Positions 52,966-60,033 of a stretch of DNA of 64,000 nucleotides are shown here, piece by piece (position 1 is the stretch's first letter; every line of letters starts with the position of its first letter). The notes beneath the pieces were generated by a model, which was given only the letters and a program-made list of their open reading frames with translations, had not been told where the DNA came from and did no database searches. Made by a program: the position numbers and the translations under genes. The stretch is taken from NCBI GenBank assembly GCA_964432155.1, contig CAYSMF010000001.1, positions 62,001 through 126,000 on the forward strand. The letters are read 5' to 3'. This DNA is from UBA10438 sp964432155. GTDB lineage: Bacteria; Bacteroidota; Ignavibacteria; Kapaibacteriales; Kapaibacteriaceae.

Positions 52966-55103
52966 GCCTGTCCGCGCAGATGCTGTCGAATTGCCGAGAG
53001 CGTTGTTTGTGCAGCTTCGATGATGTTCGTGCCAGGGCCGAAGATGAGCGACACGCCAGCAGCGTGGAGCTGATCATAGTCCTTCGGAGGGATAACCCCT
53101 CCGGCAATCACCATGATGTCTGATGCACCTTCATGACGAAGTGCTTCGACCAGCTGCGGAATCAACGTCTTATGTCCAGCGGCCTGACTCGACACACCCA
53201 CAACGTGGACGTCGTTGTCAATTGCCTGACGAGCGGCTTCTTCAGGAGTAGCGAAGAGGGGGCCGATGTCAACATCAAAGCCGATGTCCGCAAAGGAGGT
53301 CGCAATCACCTTTGCGCCGCGATCATGGCCATCCTGACCAAGCTTCGCGACGAGGATACGAGGACGACGACCAAACTCCTGTTCAAACGCATCAACGTCT
53401 GCGCGCAGTGCTGTGTAGGTGGCATCGTTCTCATACTCAGCACCATACACTCCTTCAATAGCCATCGTCTGTGCCTCATAGCGAGTGAACACATCTGCCA
53501 TTGCTTCGGAAATCTCGCCGACCGTTGCACGCACACGTGCTGCGGCTACGGCTGCTGCGAGCAGATTACCACTACCAGAACGTGCACTCTCACGGAGTGC
53601 AGTAAGTGCTTCCGCTACGGCATCTGCATTCCGACTAGCTCGGATCGAGGCAAGTCGCTGTACCTGTGACTCGCGCACAGCGGTGTTGTCGATATCGAGC
53701 ACGTCGATATCGGGCTCGTGAGCGAGTTGGTACTTGTTGACGCCTACGATTACTTCATGGCCTTGATCAATCTTCGCCTGACGGCGAGCTGCTGATTCCT
53801 CGATCTTGAGCTTTGGGATGCCTGCGTTGATGGCGCGCGTCATGCCGCCGTATGACTCTACTTCGGCAATGATTGCCGACGCCTCACGCACAAGTGCGTC
53901 GGTCAGCGCTTCGACGTAGTACGAACCACCAAGTGGATCAGCCACCTCGGTGATATGCGACTCTTCGGCGATGATGAGCTGTGTATTCCGTGCAACTCGT
54001 GCTGACTGCTCCGTCGGCAGACCGAGTGCTTCATCAAACGAATTTGTGTGTAGCGACTGTGTACCGCCAAGCACGGCAGCCATTGCCTCGATGGTTGTGC
54101 GAACAATGTTGTTGTACGGGTCTTGAGCAGACAGTGACCAGCCGGAGGTCTGACAGTGCGTACGCAGCAACAACGAATCGGTCCGCTGCGGATTGAACTG
54201 CTTCATCGCTGTTGCCCACAAGACGCGTGCAGCGCGGAGCTTGGCCACTTCCATGAAGAAGTTCATGCCAATCGCAAAGAAGAACGACAGCCGTGGTGCA
54301 AACGAGTCGACGTTCATGCCACGTTGCATAGCTACGCGAACGTATTCCAATCCATCGGCAATCGTGTAGGCGAGTTCCTGAACAGCCGTCGCACCAGCCT
54401 CGTGCATGTGGTAACCACTGATCGAGATGCTATTGAACCTTGGCATGTTCTTGCTGGTGTACTCAATGATGTCCGCAACGATGCGCATTGATGGCTCGGG
54501 CGGATAGATGTAGGTGTTCCGCACCATGAACTCTTTCAGAATATCATTCTGAATCGTTCCCGAGAGCTGCTCCTGCGAAACACCTTGCTCTTCAGCAGCA
54601 ACAATGAACATTGCGAGGATCGGAATCACTGCGCCGTTCATTGTCATCGACACACTCATCGTGTCGAGCGGAATCCCTTGGAAGAGGATCTTCATATCCT
54701 CGACGGAATCGATCGCTACGCCAGCCTTGCCCACATCGCCGACTACGCGAGGGTGGTCGCTATCGTATCCACGGTGCGTAGCAAGGTCGAAGGCAACAGA
54801 CAGACCCTTCTGACCATTTTCGAGTGCCTTGCGGTAGAACGCATTCGAAGCTTCTGCCGTTGAGAACCCAGCGTATTGACGAATCGTCCACGGACGATTA
54901 GTATACATCGTCGCATACGGTCCGCGCAGATATGGGAACAGACCCGGGAGGGTATCGACATGTGCTAACGACTCGAGGTCGTTGGCACTATAGAGCGGCT
55001 TGATTGGAATGCCTTCGGCCGACATCCGCTGGAGCGAATCGGGATTCTTCCCCTTGAGTTCTCGCTGTGCGAGTTCCAACCATGGTGTGATATCGGTCTT
55101 CAT
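52962..55103 (-). CDS. Methylmalonyl-CoA mutase, large subunit/homodimer type
   Basis: The 713-residue enzyme interconverts methylmalonyl-CoA and succinyl-CoA with adenosylcobalamin. N-terminal part: LPGLFPYLRGPYATMY and IRQYAGFSTAEASNAFYRKAL; barrel: GLSVAFDLATHRGYDSDHPRVVGDVGKAGVAI. The C-terminal B12 domain has LVAKLGQDGHDRGAKVIA, D591-x-H593-x-x-G596, with H593 as the cobalt ligand. No MutA-type small subunit is upstream (a TPR gene with its own promoter is), so a homodimer like the animal enzyme is likely. The ORF starts with a GTG one codon earlier; I use the ATG at 55103. First gene of an operon with gppA and a secreted protein. Confidence 0.93.
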   Translation of the reverse strand: MKTDITPWLELAQRELKGKNPDSLQRMSAEGIPIKPLYSANDLESLAHVDTLPGLFPYLRGPYATMYTNRPWTIRQYAGFSTAEASNAFYRKALENGQKGLSVAFDLATHRGYDSDHPRVVGDVGKAGVAIDSVEDMKILFQGIPLDTMSVSMTMNGAVIPILAMFIVAAEEQGVSQEQLSGTIQNDILKEFMVRNTYIYPPEPSMRIVADIIEYTSKNMPRFNSISISGYHMHEAGATAVQELAYTIADGLEYVRVAMQRGMNVDSFAPRLSFFFAIGMNFFMEVAKLRAARVLWATAMKQFNPQRTDSLLLRTHCQTSGWSLSAQDPYNNIVRTTIEAMAAVLGGTQSLHTNSFDEALGLPTEQSARVARNTQLIIAEESHITEVADPLGGSYYVEALTDALVREASAIIAEVESYGGMTRAINAGIPKLKIEESAARRQAKIDQGHEVIVGVNKYQLAHEPDIDVLDIDNTAVRESQVQRLASIRASRNADAVAEALTALRESARSGSGNLLAAAVAAARVRATVGEISEAMADVFTRYEAQTMAIEGVYGAEYENDATYTALRADVDAFEQEFGRRPRILVAKLGQDGHDRGAKVIATSFADIGFDVDIGPLFATPEEAARQAIDNDVHVVGVSSQAAGHKTLIPQLVEALRHEGASDIMVIAGGVIPPKDYDQLHAAGVSLIFGPGTNIIEAAQTTLSAIRQHLRGQA

Positions 55104-55130
55104 CACTCCCTAGCAACGATGATCAATGTG

Positions 55131-55138
55131 CAAAAATA
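55131..55138 (-). promoter_or_regulatory. TAnnTTTG promoter -7 box (TATTTTTG) for methylmalonyl-CoA mutase
   Basis: An exact match on the minus strand, 27 bases before the ATG at 55103. The leader is too short for a cobalamin riboswitch, so B12 control through that mechanism is unlikely. Confidence 0.6.
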
Positions 55139-55150
55139 CGCACGCCCCCT

Positions 55151-56302
55151 TTACCGATAGGGGGTATTCATAAAGCGTGTGGCCTCGGCGTGGGATTGCG
55201 ACCAATCAGGCCATTCAAGCACCTTCTTGTAGTGACTGATGGCAAGCTGACGCTTGCCTTGCGCATCGTAGATCTGGCCCATGCGCAGATAGGCTTTGAC
55301 CATCAGACCCGTTGGCTCATCCTTATCGAGAACCTTGCTCGCCTCGAAACACTTTTCGAGATACTTCAATGCCATTGGAAAGTCTCGCGATTGCATACGG
55401 CATATCCCGATGTAGTAGAGCGCTTCGCGTGCAGCAAGGCGGTCGTACCCAAAGCGCTTATCCATGTACTTCACGAGGACGTCGCGCCAGCAGAGTTCAG
55501 CAGAGTCACGCGGACCAAGACCGATAAGGCACCGACCATAGGCGCGTTGAAACGCCGGGTTCTTCGGGAAACTCTGATGGAGATCGCGAGCATAAATCAT
55601 CGCCTCTAGCAGATTCCATTCGAAGTCGGTGTACGCTTGAATAAGAATCACCTTCGCTTCGACTGCGGCATATCGCGCTTGCCGTGCGGCTGCCTTCAAC
55701 TGCGCAAGACCAAGTTGCTTATCGCCCGAGGGAAGAAACATCATCAGCGTTCCGAGTCCGGGACGACGTTCAGGGATCGCTACGCTGAAATAGTTGTAGA
55801 TGCCAGTGCCAAGCATGACATCATGATTGCCCGGTGCAATGCGGTAGCAATCCTGCAGGATGCCCAGCGCGATACGTCCGTCATCTGCTGCACTGAAGTA
55901 GTTGTTGCGTGTGATGTGGTACCGACCGCGGAAGCCGATGGCTCCGCCCTTGAAGAACAACGCGGCAACATCCTTGGGCATCGAATCCAAGCGTCGATCG
56001 CACACGGCAAGTACGCGATCAATCTTCTGCAGAAACAGCGCATCGTAAGAGGTAGTCTTCTGATCGAGATTGATTCGCCACCACTCAACCATCGCATCCA
56101 AAAAGTAACCAGCAGGATGGGTAGGGTAGAGTGCGATGACCTTCGAGAACTGAGCATGCGCCTCGTCAAACTCGACATTGTAGATGTGTCGAATACCCTG
56201 TTGAAGTATCGAGTCGCCATCGGACTTCATGGAGACCCATTGCGCACGCAGTGGAGCTGCGGCCACAACCAGAGCAAGCAGAAGAAAGCGAAGGTTGTTC
56301 AT
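55151..56302 (-). CDS. Secreted TPR-repeat protein
   Basis: The 383-residue product has a signal peptide (LRFLLLALVVAAAPLRAQ). TPR-like helices are spread over the mature part: EFDEAHAQFSKVIALYPTHPAGYFLDA, LGLAQLKAAARQARYAAVEAK, ALKYLEKCFEASKVLDKDEP and QRAYGRCLIGLG. The last ones are clear TPR repeats (AQGKRQLAISHYKKVLEWP). It is exported, with no lipobox seen. It lies just after mcm in the opposite direction of reading order (minus strand, upstream of mcm) but has its own promoter box. Partner proteins are unknown. Confidence 0.7.
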   Translation of the reverse strand: MNNLRFLLLALVVAAAPLRAQWVSMKSDGDSILQQGIRHIYNVEFDEAHAQFSKVIALYPTHPAGYFLDAMVEWWRINLDQKTTSYDALFLQKIDRVLAVCDRRLDSMPKDVAALFFKGGAIGFRGRYHITRNNYFSAADDGRIALGILQDCYRIAPGNHDVMLGTGIYNYFSVAIPERRPGLGTLMMFLPSGDKQLGLAQLKAAARQARYAAVEAKVILIQAYTDFEWNLLEAMIYARDLHQSFPKNPAFQRAYGRCLIGLGPRDSAELCWRDVLVKYMDKRFGYDRLAAREALYYIGICRMQSRDFPMALKYLEKCFEASKVLDKDEPTGLMVKAYLRMGQIYDAQGKRQLAISHYKKVLEWPDWSQSHAEATRFMNTPYR

Positions 56303-56306
56303 ACTG

Positions 56307-56314
56307 CAAACGTA
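56307..56314 (-). promoter_or_regulatory. Leaderless-type -7 box (TACGTTTG) for the TPR gene
   Basis: An exact TAnnTTTG box on the minus strand is followed by CAGT and the ATG at 56302, the recurrent four-base spacing. It is in the 33-base gap after the CPBP gene. Confidence 0.6.
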
Positions 56315-56335
56315 CGCGTAGTGTGACAGTATTCG

Positions 56336-57169
56336 TTACGACGAAAACGACCGACGATATCGTGCAGCTTGCACGTAAGGATCATATGGCGCGAACCGGG
56401 CAATCGCCGCCACGGAGAGAACGAGAAGAATGGTCGTAAGGTATCCTTCCTCTACACCAAACACTCCCGTAAGCCAGGGACGAACAGAAGCATCAAGTCC
56501 GGCCGTGTTGAGTTCTGCAAATCGCATACCGAGATCGATGCCACTTACGACGCCAAAGACGCTGGATAGAGCTACGTTCCAGGTGACATGAAAACCGATA
56601 GCCATCCAGAGTGACGATGTCCCTACCACCGCTGTGCCCAACGCAACGCCCGCGAGTGTGACATTGATGATACTCACTGTTGAGGCACCGGGATTGCTTG
56701 CGTGCGCAAGGCCAAAAAGAATGCTTGTCGCGAGGACAGCCGTGAGTGGTCCAAAGCGTTCGCGTAATGCTTCAAGGATCGTACCTCGAAAGACAACTTC
56801 TTCACCAATGGCGAACAGGATGATCGTACTCAATCCAGTCATCGAGAACGTTGGTTCCGAGAGGACCTCAAGTTGGCCCCCTAGCAGCAGGGCAATCAAC
56901 AGAACACAAAGCAACGCGATCATCGCCCATGCAACGCCGAGCAACGCGAGCCGAGAGCTCCGAGGTGTTGGTACAAGACCTGACGTGTGGACAGAACCTC
57001 CTCGGCGAAGCTGCTCAATACCGACGACTGCCACGCACGCGACACCGTACGTTACGGCCTGCATGCTCATCCCGTCGGTAGCTGGATCGCCGATAAGCAC
57101 GCCGAGCAGGACTGGTGCTGACATCGCTGCAATCAGAAGGATGATCCGACCTAACCAGTGCGACGTCAT
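56336..57169 (-). CDS. CPBP family intramembrane metalloprotease
   Basis: The 277-residue membrane protein carries the CPBP (Abi/Rce1) motifs: IGEEVVFRG with E123, E124 and R128, FGLAHASN with H156, and GFHVTWNVA with H194. Around eight hydrophobic segments surround them. These proteases cleave within membranes or process prenylated or bacteriocin peptides; the substrate is unknown. The ORF extends 76 codons upstream but the ATG at 57169 overlaps the previous stop as ATGA, the usual coupling in this genome. Last gene of a four-gene minus-strand run. Confidence 0.82.
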   Translation of the reverse strand: MTSHWLGRIILLIAAMSAPVLLGVLIGDPATDGMSMQAVTYGVACVAVVGIEQLRRGGSVHTSGLVPTPRSSRLALLGVAWAMIALLCVLLIALLLGGQLEVLSEPTFSMTGLSTIILFAIGEEVVFRGTILEALRERFGPLTAVLATSILFGLAHASNPGASTVSIINVTLAGVALGTAVVGTSSLWMAIGFHVTWNVALSSVFGVVSGIDLGMRFAELNTAGLDASVRPWLTGVFGVEEGYLTTILLVLSVAAIARFAPYDPYVQAARYRRSFSS

Positions 57170-57681
57170 GATGCTACCACCTGTGCTACTGCAGCAGCAA
57201 GTAGGAGCAACATCCATGGCAAGAGGTAGCGATTTGGTCCGGATACCTGACGCATGATTGCTGTGATACCTGACACCAGGAACACAACCGTGCTCTCGAT
57301 AAGCGAAAGGTGAAGACTCACAGCAACTACCGACCAGAGTAATAACGAGGTGACGCCGATCCGCATCATCACACCAAATCCAACACGCTGCATCCACGAG
57401 GAAAGCATTCCAACGTAGACTGTTGCGAGGGAAATTGGAGGGACCAACGCTATGGCAGTCGCGAATGAGGACGTGTGTAGATAGTCGTTACGAAGGAGAT
57501 GCCGCAGCGTGGCAGCCAGACCAGTTGCAAGAATGAGCAACGTGCTGGCGATGATCAACGACACGACAGCATCTGCGTAGAGCATTGCTACCAACGCAAC
57601 GAACGAGACAACGATAAAGGAAATCACAAATCGCGTTTCCCATCGCAACCCCTGCAGGTAATTGTGCGCGGTCGAGGTCAT
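57166..57681 (-). CDS. Small integral membrane protein of unknown function
   Basis: The 171 residues contain about five hydrophobic segments (FVISFIVVSFVALVAMLYADAV, LIIASTLLILATGLAATL, SFATAIALVPPISLATVYVG, IGVTSLLLWSVVAVSL, and LLPWMLLLLAAAVAQVV). No family is recognised and no catalytic motif is seen. It is 3 bp after a HicB-like gene and overlaps the CPBP protease gene by 4 bp, so it may be a membrane partner of that protease. Confidence 0.6.
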   Translation of the reverse strand: MTSTAHNYLQGLRWETRFVISFIVVSFVALVAMLYADAVVSLIIASTLLILATGLAATLRHLLRNDYLHTSSFATAIALVPPISLATVYVGMLSSWMQRVGFGVMMRIGVTSLLLWSVVAVSLHLSLIESTVVFLVSGITAIMRQVSGPNRYLLPWMLLLLAAAVAQVVAS

Positions 57682-57684
57682 GTA

Positions 57685-57873
57685 TCAGGCGTCGTGTTGC
57701 AGCGATGCGATGTATTCAAGTACAATCGCCTTCATTGCTTCTTCAACTTCCTCGTGGGCTGTTCCCTTGACCATGTGTGCCAGCTGGGGGCAATAGGATG
57801 CATAGTCGTTCTCGCCACGACGGCGGATAAGAACTTCGTAATCGTTTGGGTCAGTGCTTGTTGGTTGCTTCAT
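57685..57873 (-). CDS. HicB-like small protein
   Basis: The 62-residue product fits the HicB-type partial RNase H fold: YEVLIRRRGENDYASYCPQL, then HEEVEEAMKAIVLEYIASL. The strand YASYCPQL followed by an EEVEEA helix is the HicB core. It lacks the C-terminal DNA-binding part of full HicB antitoxins, and no HicA toxin gene is next to it. It could be a free-standing HicB-domain protein. It sits 16 bp after a TPR gene and 3 bp before a membrane protein gene. Confidence 0.6.
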   Translation of the reverse strand: MKQPTSTDPNDYEVLIRRRGENDYASYCPQLAHMVKGTAHEEVEEAMKAIVLEYIASLQHDA

Positions 57874-57889
57874 ACGATGTGTTCCTTGG

Positions 57890-59497
57890 TCATTTTACCT
57901 GATCAATTTTGTCTTGGAGGTAGCGTCGAGAAGGATCGCGCATTAGCGCTTGGCGCCATGCCGAGATCGCTGCATTCGTTTCTTGAAGTGCCCAGAGAAT
58001 ATCGCCAAGGTGCTCGTAGTGTGTTGCGTTTCCACCAAGAGCGATAGCACGTTCGATATAGAACCGTGCTTCCTGATACTCACCAAGTTGATACAGTACC
58101 CACGCATACGTGTCGGCATAGGCTGCATTCTGTGACTCTGCTTGTACCGCTCGCCATGCCATGGCCCGTGCCTGATCGAGTTGCTCGCGACGTTGCGAGA
58201 GCGAATAGGCAAGGTTGTTCAGTGCCAGGGCGTTCTCGGGGTCGAGTCGAAGCGCACGGCGGTAATGATGCTCGGAACTATCGGCAGCTCCTCGTTGATC
58301 ATACAGGATGCCGAGCTGAACCCATGCATCAACCATACGTGGATCTAACTCGACTGCTGCTGTGTAGAAGGCAAGTGCATCGTCTGACCGTTCAAGCTCG
58401 AGGCTTACACTGCCCAGTAAGAAGGCGAATCGTGCATCGGATGGATACCGCCGAAGTCCCTCAGACAAATACTCGTAGGCTAGATGCGGATAACTACGAA
58501 TCAGGTACATCCGTCCCACTTCGAGGTAGCTTTCTGCGCGGTGATTCGACGCCAACACTGTCTGATCGAACAGCGACCGCGAACGAACGGTATCGTCAAG
58601 CGCAACACTTACACTTCCGGCAAGTGCCATCACTGGCCATGTTGTTGGGAAGGTTGCCAACGCATCATCGAGAAGGGGCAGAATGGATTCGCGATGCAGT
58701 GCCATGACGAGTGTGTCTTCCAGCAGGCTCGTAAACGTCACGCCCCATATACGAGCGCTGCGCTCAATGTCGGGATCACTGCGCTTCCATTGCGAGAGCA
58801 CGGTGGTGAGTTCGGTAAACATCGCCTCGCGCACGTATACTTCGCACGTACGAGCGGCTATCTGTGGATCCATAGGATCAGCAAGACGTGCACGTTCGAG
58901 CGATTTCAGCACGCCCTTCGTATCGCGCCTGCGCTCATACAGATCAGCAAGTCGCAACAGTAGCGTTGGATCGGGTTGCGTGGCGCACAAGCGCTCGAAG
59001 ATCTCAATTGCTTTTGCGTAATTGCGCGGTTCGTACAGGCGTCCGAGCGTGTAGAGCTGACGTCGTGACGGGTTGAGATTCAGAATGCGCTCATACGCGG
59101 CAATGCCCTCGTCGTAATGACCACGGAGGACTTCAATCTCGGCAATCAGTTCCCAAATATCCCGGGACGTCGAATCTCGCTGTACGGCTGCATCGGCAAA
59201 CTCGAGGGCTAGCTCGAGCTTCCGCAATTCAAAATAGCTGCGAGCAATGGCAGCAAGCGTAACGGCCGAGGAATCATAGCGAAGAGCTTGTTGGAACTCA
59301 AGAATCGCCTCGGCATGCCGGTTCCCTTGAATCTGAAGCGTCGTGCCGTTGATGAAGTACTCACGTGCCTTCCGCACCCGCTCTGTCGAGTCGATCTGCT
59401 GAGCATGCGCAGCTACCGCACTGAAGGCGAGAATGACGAGCACGCCGAGCATCGGCAAGCCCGTTCGACAGATGGGGGATCGGAGTATCGGTTGCAT
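57890..59497 (-). CDS. Secreted TPR-repeat protein
   Basis: The 535-residue product has a signal peptide (LPMLGVLVILAFSAVAAHAQQ). At least eight TPR units fill the mature protein, e.g. AILEFQQALRYDSSAVTLAAIARSYF, YDEGIAAYERILNLNPSRRQLYTLGRLY, SDDALAFYTAAVELDPRMVDAWVQLGILY and SSEHHYRRALRLDPENALALNNLAYSL. Such long arrays act as protein-binding scaffolds. It opens a minus-strand run with the HicB-like, membrane and CPBP genes. A second in-frame Met at residue 16 is an alternative start that keeps the signal peptide. Confidence 0.72.
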   Translation of the reverse strand: MQPILRSPICRTGLPMLGVLVILAFSAVAAHAQQIDSTERVRKAREYFINGTTLQIQGNRHAEAILEFQQALRYDSSAVTLAAIARSYFELRKLELALEFADAAVQRDSTSRDIWELIAEIEVLRGHYDEGIAAYERILNLNPSRRQLYTLGRLYEPRNYAKAIEIFERLCATQPDPTLLLRLADLYERRRDTKGVLKSLERARLADPMDPQIAARTCEVYVREAMFTELTTVLSQWKRSDPDIERSARIWGVTFTSLLEDTLVMALHRESILPLLDDALATFPTTWPVMALAGSVSVALDDTVRSRSLFDQTVLASNHRAESYLEVGRMYLIRSYPHLAYEYLSEGLRRYPSDARFAFLLGSVSLELERSDDALAFYTAAVELDPRMVDAWVQLGILYDQRGAADSSEHHYRRALRLDPENALALNNLAYSLSQRREQLDQARAMAWRAVQAESQNAAYADTYAWVLYQLGEYQEARFYIERAIALGGNATHYEHLGDILWALQETNAAISAWRQALMRDPSRRYLQDKIDQVK

Positions 59498-59545
59498 CGT
59501 GGATGATGACGTACCAAGGGGGCGTTTTATGGCATCGTACCAACG

Positions 59546-59570
59546 AAAAAAGGCCGCGTGGCGGCCTTTT
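59546..59570 (-). terminator. Rho-independent terminator of rpmB
   Basis: AAAAGGCCGC and GCGGCCTTTT form a perfect 10-bp stem with loop GTG. On the minus strand it is followed by a run of T (from AAAAAA on the plus strand), 35 bp after the rpmB stop. The stem has A/T runs on both sides, so it could work in both directions. Confidence 0.82.
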
Positions 59571-59604
59571 CTTGAACGCAGCCCACCGAGTGGGGCGTAA
59601 GTGC

Positions 59605-59826
59605 TTACTTAGCTGCGCGCTTCTTCATGGCTGTGTAGCCCACCTTATCAAGCGTCTTGAGAGCGCTTGCAGTGATCTTCACAGTTACCCAGCGACCTTC
59701 TTCAGGTACCCAGATGCGCTTCTTTTGGATGTTAGGAAGGAAGCGACGACGTGTCTTATTGTTCGCGTGCGACACATTATTGCCGTACATCACACCAACA
59801 CCAGTGAGTTCACAGCGACGAGCCAT
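59605..59826 (-). CDS. rpmB: 50S ribosomal protein L28
   Basis: The 73-residue protein is L28: MARRCELTGVGVMYGNNVSHANNKTRRRFLPNIQKKR then VWVPEEGRWVTVKITASALKTLDKVG. The N-terminal zinc-less form with a single cysteine (C5) fits. It is a single gene followed by a strong terminator. The 207-base gap on its other side, up to the uvrA start, holds the uvrA promoter box and no other gene that I can see. Confidence 0.95.
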   Translation of the reverse strand: MARRCELTGVGVMYGNNVSHANNKTRRRFLPNIQKKRIWVPEEGRWVTVKITASALKTLDKVGYTAMKKRAAK

Positions 59827-59998
59827 GATTCGGACTCCAAATACGATTCGTTAGAAACAAGACCGCAAGTTTACGGAACTCTTGAACATAAAGCAAGTAC
59901 CGTGCCAGCAATAACTTGACACACCTTTATGACACAGGTCGACGGGATGGTCCACGAGGGGAGACATCCTTGGGGGTAGAAGGGGTCTGCAAAAACCG

Positions 59999-60006
59999 TA
60001 GTTTTG
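59999..60006 (+). promoter_or_regulatory. TAnnTTTG promoter -7 box (TAGTTTTG) for uvrA
   Basis: An exact match to the -7 consensus. A TTG start for uvrA at 60004 would lie inside the box, so translation must start later, at the GTG at 60034, 27 bases after the box. Confidence 0.6.
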
Positions 60007-60033
60007 TGGTTTCTTAGCATCCTGTTAGACACT

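Noticed and set aside
55104..55150. A cobalamin riboswitch before methylmalonyl-CoA mutase
   Set aside because: The leader after the -7 box is only about 27 bases, far too short, and no B12-box sequence is seen.
57685..57873. A complete HicAB toxin-antitoxin system
   Set aside because: Only a HicB-like domain is present. No HicA-type dsRBD-like toxin is adjacent on either strand, and the antitoxin DNA-binding part is missing.
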